A stretch of 38,683 nucleotides of DNA from Staphylococcus rostri (GTDB lineage: Bacteria; Bacillota; Bacilli; Staphylococcales; Staphylococcaceae), in assembly GCF_002902145.1 (NCBI RefSeq), contig NZ_PPRF01000021.1, forward strand, positions 1 to 38,683, given 5' to 3'. The notes below the pieces were generated by a model. The model saw nothing but the letters and a program-made list of their open reading frames with translations. It was not told where the DNA came from and ran no database searches. The position numbers and the translations under genes are program-made. Numbering within the stretch: the stretch's first letter is position 1; each line of letters begins with the position of its first letter. Of this stretch, positions 16,513 to 25,562 are shown piece by piece.

Positions 16513-17448
16513 TTATAATGTAATTTTTGTTCCTGCTTGTCCTGCTAATGCATCGACAGCGTCTTCTAATGCGCAAATAATGGCCTCTTTACCGGTCTTC
16601 GCAAATTCTATTGCCGCTTCTACTTTTGGCAACATACTGCCTGCTGGGAATTGATTTTCTTTAATATATTGTTCAGCTTCTGCCACTGTCATATATGTCA
16701 GTTTCTGCTGATTGTCTTTACCCCAGTTGATATACACATTCGGCACATCTGTTAACATCATAAAGACATCGGCATCGGTTTGTTGTGCAAGTTTCAATCC
16801 TGATCTATCTTTATCAATGACTGCATCCACACCTTGAATATCTCCTGCTTCGTCTTTATAAATCGGGATACCACCGCCACCAGATGATACGATAATTGTG
16901 TTATCAATCAATTGGTTAATCGCATCAATTCCATGTATTTTCTGTGGTTCTGGTGAAGGTACCACACGTCGATAGCCTCTACCCGCATCTTCCACCATAA
17001 TATAACCTTTAGTTTCTTCCAATTGCTTGGCTTCCTCTTCTGTAAAGAACACGCCAATCGGTTTCGTTGGGTTGTCAAATGCTGGATCTTCCTTATTAAC
17101 TTCTACCATCGTCATTAATGTCACTACATTTAAGTCAATCTGCGCATCATGTAATTTATTCTTTAATGCCGTTTCTAACATAAAGCCAATAAACCCTTGT
17201 GACTCCGCGCTACTTATAAAGATTGGCAATGGCGCAATCGTATCTTTCGCCGCTTCATTTTGTGCAATGATATTACCGACTTGCGGACCGTTGCCATGCG
17301 TCACAATAATGTTATGTCCTGCTTTTTTAATATCAATCATATTTTCACTTGCTTTAATTACGTTTTGATATTGGTTGTCATATGTTGGTTCTTGCTTAGG
17401 ACGTAATATTGCGTTACCACCTAATGCCAACACTACCTTCTTGCCCAT
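16513..17448 (-). CDS. arcC: Carbamate kinase of the allantoin operon (AllK/YbcF type)
   Basis: Transfers phosphate from carbamoyl phosphate to ADP, giving ATP, CO2 and NH3. At 311 aa it has the expected length. Family signatures are ALGGNAIL at the N-terminus, THGNGPQVGN near residue 50, VSSGGGGIP near 209, and a C-terminal GSMLPKVEAAIEF. AAAGGAGG lies 6 nt before the ATG, 12 bp after the DUF2877 gene. Its place at the end of fdrA-ylbE-ylbF matches E. coli ybcF (recently renamed allK). Context therefore assigns it to oxamate fermentation rather than to the arginine deiminase pathway. Confidence 0.92.
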   Translation of the reverse strand: MGKKVVLALGGNAILRPKQEPTYDNQYQNVIKASENMIDIKKAGHNIIVTHGNGPQVGNIIAQNEAAKDTIAPLPIFISSAESQGFIGFMLETALKNKLHDAQIDLNVVTLMTMVEVNKEDPAFDNPTKPIGVFFTEEEAKQLEETKGYIMVEDAGRGYRRVVPSPEPQKIHGIDAINQLIDNTIIVSSGGGGIPIYKDEAGDIQGVDAVIDKDRSGLKLAQQTDADVFMMLTDVPNVYINWGKDNQQKLTYMTVAEAEQYIKENQFPAGSMLPKVEAAIEFAKTGKEAIICALEDAVDALAGQAGTKITL

Positions 17449-17460
17449 ACATATCCTCCT

Positions 17461-18210
17461 TTATATAGCAGAAAAGATACCATAAGCGGTATCCTTTCCT
17501 GAAGAAGACCCGACGTTTAATAAGTGCATCATACTCAGGGAAGGGTTGGATTCATTTAATAAATCAGTGAGGCGTGAACTAAACACACCTTCAAGTGCAA
17601 GATTTAAAAATTGCTTACTTACCAAAGTCGTACAATCTTCTTGTAATATTTTTTTAATCAACGCTCGTTTCGTTGGGGTAATAAATGGGGTGATACTGTG
17701 TACAAAAAGCATCCCCACCAAAATATCATCGCCTGTTGGGGTCAAGCCACTACCTCGCCCAATAAAATAGCGCAGCATACCTTCATCGTTATCACTTGTT
17801 AAATCTGTTAACAGTAAATCAACCTGTTGTTTATTAAAATCAGTATCTTCATACTCACTAAAATCAATCTTTTTAAGTTCATCGATAAATGCCGTATTCT
17901 TGATGAACCTATCTTTAAAATTAATTACATCGCCATTCAGTCTTACAATGTGTGTGGAGAAGTAAAGACAATGATGCTTCATCTTTACTTCACTACCCAC
18001 TTGAATATCATCTAATAACTGCATCTTTGTTTGTGCATCTACATTGATACCAAAAGGGAACAAACCATTTTCTGCTGTACCAACAAATATGAGTTCTTGA
18101 CGCTCATTGATGATATTAAATCCTTTATTGAACACACTATGAATGGTTAGACGCTCTGCATTCAAAATCTTGAACACATCACTACCGATCACATTTGTAT
18201 CAAATATCAA
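17461..18210 (-). CDS. ylbF: DUF2877 protein, oxamate carbamoyltransferase subunit (AllH/YlbF)
   Basis: Protein of 249 aa with the DUF2877 signature GRGSGLTPTGDDILVGMLF near residue 153. In E. coli the equivalent, ylbF (allH), works with fdrA and ylbE products as the carbamoyltransferase that cleaves oxalurate to oxamate and carbamoyl phosphate. Start is TTG at 18210, overlapping the stop of the preceding gene (TTGA), so translation is coupled; the own ribosome site is weak. Order fdrA-ylbE-ylbF-kinase is the same as in E. coli. Confidence 0.85.
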   Translation of the reverse strand: MIFDTNVIGSDVFKILNAERLTIHSVFNKGFNIINERQELIFVGTAENGLFPFGINVDAQTKMQLLDDIQVGSEVKMKHHCLYFSTHIVRLNGDVINFKDRFIKNTAFIDELKKIDFSEYEDTDFNKQQVDLLLTDLTSDNDEGMLRYFIGRGSGLTPTGDDILVGMLFVHSITPFITPTKRALIKKILQEDCTTLVSKQFLNLALEGVFSSRLTDLLNESNPSLSMMHLLNVGSSSGKDTAYGIFSAI

Positions 18211-19472
18211 GATGTGTATCCTAATTTCTTAGCATATGCTTTAATGGCTTTTTCGAAACATTCAATAGGTGGATGAACTGTTCCTGCACCAATTTGTCCA
18301 AAGCCGGCAACTTTATGTGCAATACCTGTATTAATGACCGGTGTAATGCCTGTTTCAACAACTTTTCTTGCATCAATACCAAGTGGTGCCCCTTTAAAGT
18401 TCCATGTCGGAATAATAAAGTTAGGGTTTTCGGCAATACAAATTTCTGTCATTTGATTCGATGTTTCAAGCGCATCGTTAAAACCACCTGTACCAACAAA
18501 GCGTGTCACTGCTGGTGCCGCAATCATCGACATACCACCGACACCGATTGTTTCTGTAATCGCTGAGTCACCAATATCTGTATTGGCATCTTCTGCTGAG
18601 TAACCTGTGAAGTACAAGCCTTGTGGCGTATTGACAGGGCCTGTGAACCACTCGTCTCCCATACCAGCAATACGAATACCGAATTCTTTACCGTTACGAC
18701 ACATTGCCGTTACAATCGTACCTGCTTGAATTGTACGTGCTGCGTCCATCATTGCTTTACCAGTCGCCATAGCAATATTTAAGAAAAATTGGTCTGTATC
18801 TGACAAGAACTGTAAAACATCTTGTTTATCTTGGTCTTCTACGTCATCTAAACCTGAAATAATTGGTGCCATATCTCTTAAGAATGCGTATGATGCCGCA
18901 ATGTTACGTTGGTGGAATTCATCGCCCATCGCAATCGCTTTAGCAATAAGTACGTTAATATTCAAACCACCATCAATTGTTCTCAACGCTTTGCTCAATA
19001 CAGGACCTAAAACGTCTTTCATCCAATGTAAACGGTCAATCACTTGTTGGTTATAGGCACCAAATCGTAACACAGCACCGATACCTTCGTTCATTTGGCA
19101 ATACGCTTCGTTCCCATTTTCCTTATTCACAACAACGAGGACTGGCATATTCATTGATGTGATACCACCCATTGGGCCAACTGCATTCACGTGATGACAC
19201 GGAATAAACTTGATTTTACCTGTCTCTAATAATTGTCTTGCACCTGCTTCATCGCTTGCCCAGCCTTCAAACAAAATGGCGCCGACACATGAACCTTGCA
19301 TTGGATCTGTCATGTCTTCATATGTCATCGGTGGACCTGCATGTAACAGGACGTGTTCTTCCAACTCAGGAATCACTTCATGTGCTGGAACAACATCCGT
19401 TAAAAATGGAGACGCAGCAATAACTTTTTCAACAACTGCTTGGTTGGCTTCATCTATTGTTTTAAAATTCAT
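18207..19472 (-). CDS. ylbE: DUF1116 protein, oxamate carbamoyltransferase subunit (AllG/YlbE)
   Basis: DUF1116 protein of 421 aa (E. coli YlbE is almost the same length). It carries the segments GCHHVNAVGPMGGITSMNMP-like (near residue 90), GDEFHQRNIAASYAFLR near 192, MAMATGKAMMDAA-like and the Gly-rich GMGDEWFTGPVNTPQGLYF. These suit a nucleotide- or carboxylate-binding enzyme subunit. AAAAGGAG precedes the ATG, which shares one base with the fdrA stop (TAATG). Role is assigned from conserved neighbourhood plus E. coli work on this gene set. Confidence 0.85.
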   Translation of the reverse strand: MNFKTIDEANQAVVEKVIAASPFLTDVVPAHEVIPELEEHVLLHAGPPMTYEDMTDPMQGSCVGAILFEGWASDEAGARQLLETGKIKFIPCHHVNAVGPMGGITSMNMPVLVVVNKENGNEAYCQMNEGIGAVLRFGAYNQQVIDRLHWMKDVLGPVLSKALRTIDGGLNINVLIAKAIAMGDEFHQRNIAASYAFLRDMAPIISGLDDVEDQDKQDVLQFLSDTDQFFLNIAMATGKAMMDAARTIQAGTIVTAMCRNGKEFGIRIAGMGDEWFTGPVNTPQGLYFTGYSAEDANTDIGDSAITETIGVGGMSMIAAPAVTRFVGTGGFNDALETSNQMTEICIAENPNFIIPTWNFKGAPLGIDARKVVETGITPVINTGIAHKVAGFGQIGAGTVHPPIECFEKAIKAYAKKLGYTS

Positions 19473-21223
19473 TAGTTAGTCTCCTTTTCATAGTTATTTA
19501 AAAATTGTAGTACTTTGATTAATTCTGTATCTCCGCCAGCAACTGGTTTCCAATTAAACTGAACGTATGGTGTATCATGGTCTTGAAGTGCTGTTGTAAA
19601 ACTCTTCAAGCCAACATTAATCACACTTGGTTTATTGTTGATCAGCTGCATCACTTTGTCGTCTATTGTAAGGTCTTCCGCAACTACTTCGAAAGTTCTT
19701 GTCGTTTTTTCAGGTTGAACGACTTTGCCGCCTAACAACTCAATTGCTGTACGCACCATTTGATCGTTTGTATCACAAATATGTGCCCCTGCATTCGCTA
19801 AAATTGTTTTTTGTGCTTCATAGCCTTGGTAATCTTTCGTTGTCCCTACAACTGTTGCCAATACAACGATTTCACGTCCTGCTTGTTTTGCACGATCAAT
19901 CACTTCAGTAATAATTGGTGCCAGTTCATTTGCCATATCATCATGACTGCCATAGCCAATAACGTTATCTAACATAATGACTGCTGTACGTTCATCTTCA
20001 ACCGCTTGACGGAGCTTTTCTTTACGAATTTCTGGGTCAATCATTGGATGTGGCTTACCTTGTGTATACATATCATCGCCTAAATCAATGACTTCATGAT
20101 GTTCTGATTTCAATGTATACCCTTCTGCATGGTCGCCTGTTACATTAAACGCATCTTGGATTAGAATCGCCGCTTCATAAGCTAATGTACCGCCTGAATA
20201 ATAACCTTTAATGCTCGTTTGTTCTGCCTTGAAGGCTGGCTTCACATCAGACAATGACTTAGGCACAAACGATGGTGTTTCACCATTTGCCAATTGGACA
20301 GATACAACCGCCGCTTCTTCTAGTGTGTAAGCATTGTAAATATTTTGCTCATCGAATGTTGGTTTATGTCCAAGAAATAGTGTCACAATCGGCTTAGAAA
20401 TATTTCTAAGTGTGTTCATCACTTTTTCTTGAACTTCCTTTGCAGGCGGCTTAGAAATGACTGTGATGACATTAACAGTTGGATCTGCATTCAATGCTTT
20501 AATACTATCAATCATCGTTACTGCACCGACTTCAGTCGATAAATCTCGACCACCCGTACCGATGGCATTTGTTACACCTTTGCCAAGACGGTCGATAATT
20601 GTCGTTACTTCTTGAATACCTGTACCAGATGCACCGACAATACCGATGTCACCTTTACTTACTGTATTCGTAAACGCTAATGGCACACCATGGACAATCC
20701 CTGTACCACAGTCAGGCCCCATGACTACTAAGCCTTTGTCATGTGCCATTTGTTTTAGTTTCACTTCATCTTCTTTAGCAACATTGTCACTGAACATAAA
20801 TACATTCAAGTTGTGTTTCAATGCATTCTCAGCTTCCATTGCAGCGTATGTGCCAGGAATTGAAATTAAAGCTAGGTTGGGCTTTTCTGCCATATCTAAT
20901 GCTTGTTTCCAACTCACTGCTTCTTTGTTAGACGTGTTATCAGCAGCTTCTGTTTCACCTTTTAATGCTGCTTCAACTTCTGCTTTAACCGTCTCAACTT
21001 TTTCTGGATCTTCAGTATCAATGACAATCACAATATCGTTAGCACCTGCTTGCTCTAATTCATCTGTCGCCAAGCCAGATGATTTGAAAATATCTTTATT
21101 GGCAGGTGTTCCCATCATGACTGACGCTTTATTTACGCCATCAATACCGCTTAATTTATTAGAGAGTAACATCAGTACGATAGAATCTTGATACGTATTT
21201 TCTTTAATTACTGTGTATAACAT
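19472..21223 (-). CDS. fdrA: FdrA family, acyl-CoA-synthetase-like subunit of oxamate carbamoyltransferase
   Basis: Protein of 583 aa, somewhat longer than E. coli FdrA (allF). The middle resembles a succinyl-CoA synthetase alpha chain: GPDCGTGIVHGVPLAFTN, then GDIGIVGASGTGIQEVTTII and AIGTGGRDLSTEVGAVT (residues about 175-240). A second lobe contains MLDNVIGYGSH. The N-terminal 90 residues look like a small alpha/beta domain ending in an acidic linker. AAGGAGG lies 6 nt before the ATG. With the next two genes it is expected to convert oxalurate to oxamate and carbamoyl phosphate. Confidence 0.9.
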   Translation of the reverse strand: MLYTVIKENTYQDSIVLMLLSNKLSGIDGVNKASVMMGTPANKDIFKSSGLATDELEQAGANDIVIVIDTEDPEKVETVKAEVEAALKGETEAADNTSNKEAVSWKQALDMAEKPNLALISIPGTYAAMEAENALKHNLNVFMFSDNVAKEDEVKLKQMAHDKGLVVMGPDCGTGIVHGVPLAFTNTVSKGDIGIVGASGTGIQEVTTIIDRLGKGVTNAIGTGGRDLSTEVGAVTMIDSIKALNADPTVNVITVISKPPAKEVQEKVMNTLRNISKPIVTLFLGHKPTFDEQNIYNAYTLEEAAVVSVQLANGETPSFVPKSLSDVKPAFKAEQTSIKGYYSGGTLAYEAAILIQDAFNVTGDHAEGYTLKSEHHEVIDLGDDMYTQGKPHPMIDPEIRKEKLRQAVEDERTAVIMLDNVIGYGSHDDMANELAPIITEVIDRAKQAGREIVVLATVVGTTKDYQGYEAQKTILANAGAHICDTNDQMVRTAIELLGGKVVQPEKTTRTFEVVAEDLTIDDKVMQLINNKPSVINVGLKSFTTALQDHDTPYVQFNWKPVAGGDTELIKVLQFLNNYEKETN

Positions 21224-21238
21224 AATGTTCCTCCTTAT

Positions 21239-22288
21239 TTATTCTGCAAATCGATTCTTACCGTGATATCTGTCGTAGTGGACATCATCACTCATCAAAT
21301 AGTTGTAAATATTATCTGGAATCTCTATACCATCTTCATCATATTTTTTAGCGCGTAACTTGCCGCGTTCCCCAGGGTAATACACTTCATCAAATCCTTG
21401 AGCTGCCGGCTGTTGCTTAAGTTCATCCAACATTGTCGAAATTTGTGTTTTAAACATCTCAGGATCTGTAAAATATGCTGGGTTAATCACAATGTGCAAT
21501 TGTCCTAAATCTCGCCCTTTTGTCATATCTTGATACATAGAAGTTACGTGAATCCCTTGTGGCAAGCCGAGTAATGCACCAGAAAGAATGTCTACCATCA
21601 TCATCAAACCATAGCCTTTGGGACCAGCGACTGGTAACAAAGCATGAACGTCTCGAGAGTTGGTTGTTGGTACGCCCGAAGCGTCAACTGCCCAGGTATC
21701 AGGAATATCCTTACCTTTACTACGCGCATCGAGAATTTTACCCCACGCCTGTACAGTCGTTGCCATATCAAATGTAATAATACGATCATCATTTGTTGGA
21801 CAACTAAAAGCAATCGGATTCGTACCAAAGTACGGCTCCGTTCCACCAAATGGCACAACCATCGGATCAGATTGACAGACACTCAGCGCAACCATACCTT
21901 CTTTGGCTGCTTTTTCAACAAAGTAACCTAATGCGCCACTATGAGAAATCGCTTTGACACCGACAATCGCAACACCATTTTCCTTCGCCATCGTAATCGC
22001 TTCTTCCATGGCGTATAAAGCCGCTTCATGCCCTGGTCCATTATCACCATGATAGATGGCAGATGATGGTCCTGTTTTCTCAAGTCGATACTCTGGATGA
22101 AGCGTTATGCCTCCTTTAGCAATTCTTTCTGCATAGTATTCCACTCGTACAGCACCATGAGAATGAATCCCTCTATGATCAGCGAATACCAATACATCTG
22201 ATACATGAGCAGCAGACACTTCTGGCAGTCCCGCCTTCATTAATTTTTCTTTAATTAATTGAAATAATTGTTCTTTCGTAACTCTCAT
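21239..22288 (-). CDS. allD: Ureidoglycolate dehydrogenase, full-length copy
   Basis: NAD-dependent oxidoreductase of the malate/lactate dehydrogenase type-2 family, oxidising (S)-ureidoglycolate to oxalurate. At 349 aa it has exactly the E. coli AllD length. It keeps ADHRGIHSHGAVRVEYY, CQSDPMVVPFGG and FDMATTVQAWGKILDARSKG. It also keeps the C-terminal extension YLMSDDVHYDRYHGKNRFAE, like the E. coli tail. AGGAGG sits 8-9 nt before the ATG at 22288; the upstream in-frame ATG at 22312 overlaps that site. It follows a shorter paralog by 27 bp. Confidence 0.93.
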   Translation of the reverse strand: MRVTKEQLFQLIKEKLMKAGLPEVSAAHVSDVLVFADHRGIHSHGAVRVEYYAERIAKGGITLHPEYRLEKTGPSSAIYHGDNGPGHEAALYAMEEAITMAKENGVAIVGVKAISHSGALGYFVEKAAKEGMVALSVCQSDPMVVPFGGTEPYFGTNPIAFSCPTNDDRIITFDMATTVQAWGKILDARSKGKDIPDTWAVDASGVPTTNSRDVHALLPVAGPKGYGLMMMVDILSGALLGLPQGIHVTSMYQDMTKGRDLGQLHIVINPAYFTDPEMFKTQISTMLDELKQQPAAQGFDEVYYPGERGKLRAKKYDEDGIEIPDNIYNYLMSDDVHYDRYHGKNRFAE

Positions 22289-22315
22289 CAGTAGAACCTC
22301 CTCCCTGTTCATTAC

Positions 22316-23332
22316 TTATTGTGTTAAATAATCGTATATTTCTTTAGCAACTGGTATGCCACTTTCTTTATACTTTTCAATGACCGTTTCTTGAATTTCT
22401 CCAGGATAATACACCTGTTCAAATCCTTTTGCCGGTGGAATCGCATGCAGCTCATCCACCATTTGAGAGACTTGTGCTAAAAAGCGTTCTCTATCTCCAA
22501 AAAATGCTGGGTTAATCACAATGTGCAATTGTCCAAGCTTTCGGTATTCTGATAAGTCTTTGTACATAGACGTTACGTGTTGACCAAATGGCAAGCCGAG
22601 TAATGATCCGGATAAAATATCAATCATCATCATTAAACCGTAGCCTTTAGGGCCAGCTACTGGTAACAATGCCGCCACATCATGTGGGTTCGTCGTTGGT
22701 TCGCCTTGGTTATCAACTGCCCAAGTTTCAGGAATATCCTTACCTTTACTACGCGCATCAAGAATCTTACCCCATGCTTGTACCGTCGTTGCCATATCAA
22801 AAATAATCGGTTTGCCATCTTGTTTCGGTGTCGCAAACGCAATCGGATTCGTACCAAAGTAAGGCTTCGTTCCACCAAATGGCACGACCATCGGATCTGA
22901 TTGACATACTGTCAGCGCAACCATACCTTCTAACGCTGCTTGTTCAGCAAAGTACCCAATTGCACCACTATGTCCGATTTCTTTCACACCTACAACTGCA
23001 ACGCCCTTATCCTTTGCCATCGCAATCGCTTCTTCCATTGCTTTGTAGGCAACGTAATGACCAACCGCATTATCACCGTGATAAATACCACTACAAGGCC
23101 CCGTCTGCTCGAACTTCAATTCTGGATTCAAATTGTAGCCTTTCGCTTTAATACGGTTAGAGTAATATTCCGCCCTCACTGCGCCGTGGGAATGAATCCC
23201 ACGTTCGTCAGCGAAGATCATTAAATCTGCAGTCTTCTCAGCAAAGTGTTTAGGCAGACCCGAATTAACTAATTGTGTTAAAAATAATTGTCTTAGCTCA
23301 TCTCGTTGTACATACACTAATTCTTCTGCCAC
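22316..23332 (-). CDS. Ureidoglycolate dehydrogenase paralog lacking the C-terminal tail
   Basis: Same family as the neighbouring AllD and clearly paralogous: RGIHSHGAVRAEYYSNRIK, CQSDPMVVPFGGTKPYFGTN and FDMATTVQAWGKILDARSKG are nearly identical. It is 338 aa and ends at IYDYLTQ, so the last 17 or so residues of AllD are absent, while the N-terminus is a few residues longer. Start is GTG at 23332 with AAAGGAG at 7 nt. It could handle a related 2-hydroxy acid or the other enantiomer, or simply add dosage. Confidence 0.88.
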   Translation of the reverse strand: MAEELVYVQRDELRQLFLTQLVNSGLPKHFAEKTADLMIFADERGIHSHGAVRAEYYSNRIKAKGYNLNPELKFEQTGPCSGIYHGDNAVGHYVAYKAMEEAIAMAKDKGVAVVGVKEIGHSGAIGYFAEQAALEGMVALTVCQSDPMVVPFGGTKPYFGTNPIAFATPKQDGKPIIFDMATTVQAWGKILDARSKGKDIPETWAVDNQGEPTTNPHDVAALLPVAGPKGYGLMMMIDILSGSLLGLPFGQHVTSMYKDLSEYRKLGQLHIVINPAFFGDRERFLAQVSQMVDELHAIPPAKGFEQVYYPGEIQETVIEKYKESGIPVAKEIYDYLTQ

Positions 23333-23349
23333 GATAATACTCCTTTCTT

Positions 23350-24141
23350 CTATAATTCAATGTCTCTATTCGCATCTTTTGAATAGATATACGCGAATGG
23401 CTCGTCTAATCCGATCGCATACGTTGCTTGTGGTGAATAAGCACCCATAAAGATGTAATCGCCTTTATCTACAGGAATCCAGTTCTTATCAAGGTTGTAC
23501 ATACCTCTACCACTCAACACATACGCACCATGTTCTTGGACGTGTGTTTCAATGTAGCCGTGTGACGCACCTGGTTTGAATGATAAAATATGGAAGTTCA
23601 TATCAAACTCTAATGATTTAGGGAGTAAGTCTTGAATTAACACTTCTTCCATACCTTCATATGCTTCTGGTTCAATGTCATTCACATTGCCAACAACAAT
23701 GTCAGGTTTACCAACGTTTTCCGCTTCTTGATAGCGTTTTTTGTATAAGAACAGACGGCTGTCCTCGCCACCATTATTATTTTCAAATGTTAATTGAAGA
23801 TGTGGTGGTACGTACAAATAACCACCTTCTGTTAACTCGTATTTTTTACCATCAACTGTCGCAGTAATCGCTCCATAGACAACATAGACAAATGTTTGGA
23901 TGCCATTACCACCGAAACCTTGTTTGTTGCCACCTTGTTTTTTCACAGTGACTAAATAATCAACAAAGCGTGCACCCAGTCTCGGTGAACCTAAAATCGT
24001 AATATCACAGTCTTCAAACCCTGGGACCACATTGTTTACCAAACCATCTGGTGTAATTAATGCGAAATTGTCTTTCTTAATCACGGATCTTGTTTCTAAT
24101 AAATCTTCTCTATAACCCTGTTTATGATTTAAATAACCCAC
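23350..24141 (-). CDS. allE: (S)-ureidoglycine aminohydrolase
   Basis: Bicupin enzyme (263 aa; E. coli 261) that hydrolyses ureidoglycine to ureidoglycolate and ammonia. The N-terminal cupin carries GGYLYVPPHLQLTF. The C-terminal cupin carries FKPGASHGYIETHVQEHGAY (metal ligands His, Glu and His) and KGDYIFMGAYSPQATY. I chose GTG at 24141 (MGYLNHKQGYREDLL) because it gives the same start as E. coli AllE and lies 9 nt from GAGGAG; a TTG two codons upstream is only 3 nt from that site. It follows allC by 18 bp. Confidence 0.94.
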   Translation of the reverse strand: MGYLNHKQGYREDLLETRSVIKKDNFALITPDGLVNNVVPGFEDCDITILGSPRLGARFVDYLVTVKKQGGNKQGFGGNGIQTFVYVVYGAITATVDGKKYELTEGGYLYVPPHLQLTFENNNGGEDSRLFLYKKRYQEAENVGKPDIVVGNVNDIEPEAYEGMEEVLIQDLLPKSLEFDMNFHILSFKPGASHGYIETHVQEHGAYVLSGRGMYNLDKNWIPVDKGDYIFMGAYSPQATYAIGLDEPFAYIYSKDANRDIEL

Positions 24142-24159
24142 GTGCAATCGCTCCTCTTA

Positions 24160-25383
24160 TTAATATGCTAGTTTGTGTAATACGCTTGCTAATACTTCTA
24201 TACCTTTGACTAAGTCTTCTACATCTGTTTCTTCTTCAACGTTATGTGAAATACCTTTAATAGATGGGACAAAAATCATGCCTGTTGGTACATGTTTCGC
24301 AAAGATTTGAGAGTCATGTCCAGCACCTGATGGCATCACTTTATATGCTTGCCCCGCCACTTCTTCAGCAGCCAACTCAACATTTTTAATAATGTCATCG
24401 TCCATTAACGTTGGTTCTTCATCCATCCATAAATTAATATTGACGTCCATACCACGTTGTTGTGCAACTTCTTTAATTGTCGCTTCTACTTCTTCTGCAA
24501 ATTGGTTGAGCGCTTCTTGATCAATATGACGGCAGTCTACTGAGAATTCCACTTCACCCGGCACAACGTTCACTGTATTTGGTACAGGTGTCACATGACC
24601 AAATGTCAATACGAGTGGATCGCCAATTGCTTCTGCGCGTTTTACAAGTCGTTGGACAATTTCTGTAAAGGCAACAACTGCATCTTTTCGCAGTCCCATT
24701 GGTGTTGTCCCTGCATGGTTTGCTTCGCCTTTTAAGTTAATCGTATAGCGTTTTTGACCTACGATACCTGTTACTACACCAATTGATTTTTGTTCTGTTT
24801 CGAGTACTTTACCTTGCTCGATGTGCATTTCGACAAACGCTTTAATGTCATCACGAACTGTGTCATCTTGTCTAAAATCAAAGCCAGATTGACGCATTGC
24901 ATCTGTGAATTTCACACCTTCTGCATCCGTAATGTCTTCTACATCTTTATTGTCTGCAAGGTTGAAGAAGTTTTTACTACCCCAGAATGTGTATGGGAAG
25001 CGGCTACCTTCTTCCTCTGCCAATGACAACACTTCAAGCGACTTTTTCGGTTGGCCATATTTTTCTAATAAATACTTAATTGCGACAATGGCAGATAAAA
25101 TACCGAACTGCCCGTCTAAGTGACCGCCTTCAACAACCGTATCGATATGAGAACCTGACATAATTGTTTTTTCAGGATGTTCACTTCCTTCAATACGTCC
25201 TGTGAGGTTACCGACATCATCAAACGTCACTTCAAACCCTTCCTCTTTTAGAAGTGTTTCTAATGCGCGAACTGCTTCTGTCCACTCATCTGAATATAAT
25301 AATCTGGTAATACCGCCACCTTGAAGGCCACCATAACTAGTAAATTGTTGATCTAAACTTTCAAACATTGTACGAATATCCAC
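24160..25383 (-). CDS. allC: Allantoate amidohydrolase
   Basis: M20-family metal hydrolase of 407 aa, converting allantoate to ureidoglycine, CO2 and NH3. Metal ligands are visible: His79 in GSHIDT, Asp90 in GGHLDGQFG, Glu124/125 in LAEEEGSRF, His187 in MHIEQG, and the C-terminal GISHN. The lid domain has NHAGTTPMGLRKDA. AGGAGG lies 8 nt before the GTG start. It is the first gene of an eight-gene minus-strand operon ending at the carbamate kinase. I see TATAAA at about 25420 but no convincing -35, which would suit an activator-dependent promoter. Confidence 0.93.
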   Translation of the reverse strand: MDIRTMFESLDQQFTSYGGLQGGGITRLLYSDEWTEAVRALETLLKEEGFEVTFDDVGNLTGRIEGSEHPEKTIMSGSHIDTVVEGGHLDGQFGILSAIVAIKYLLEKYGQPKKSLEVLSLAEEEGSRFPYTFWGSKNFFNLADNKDVEDITDAEGVKFTDAMRQSGFDFRQDDTVRDDIKAFVEMHIEQGKVLETEQKSIGVVTGIVGQKRYTINLKGEANHAGTTPMGLRKDAVVAFTEIVQRLVKRAEAIGDPLVLTFGHVTPVPNTVNVVPGEVEFSVDCRHIDQEALNQFAEEVEATIKEVAQQRGMDVNINLWMDEEPTLMDDDIIKNVELAAEEVAGQAYKVMPSGAGHDSQIFAKHVPTGMIFVPSIKGISHNVEEETDVEDLVKGIEVLASVLHKLAY

Positions 25384-25562
25384 AGTATTTACCTCCTCGT
25401 TATATCTTCTACTTCAATTTTATACCGTCACCGGCGATAATTCTTTGACACTTCAGATAATAGTCACAGTGTTTTTTATCCAAGTTACACAAACAATATG
25501 ACGAATTATCCACGTATACTAAAGTTAGGAAACTAGCTTCATCTAGAGAAAGAGGTGTATGT
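25384..25562. promoter_or_regulatory. Divergent control region allC / hydrolase gene
   Basis: 179 bp between two oppositely oriented operons. On the minus strand a TATAAA box lies near 25423-25418 without a good -35. On the plus strand TTGACA (near 25448) and TATACT (near 25516) are present, but not at promoter spacing relative to each other. No near-consensus cre site is seen. PucR may act here; I cannot point to its site. Confidence 0.4.

Noticed and set aside
20646..21191. A long open frame on the plus strand opposite fdrA (about 180 codons)
   Set aside because: It is antisense to a well-supported gene, has no ribosome site, and its amino-acid make-up (Ser/Ala/Thr rich) is what antisense of this codon use gives.
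24141..24147. TTG at 24147 as the AllE start
   Set aside because: It is only 3 nt from GAGGAG; GTG at 24141 has 9-nt spacing and gives the same N-terminus as E. coli AllE.
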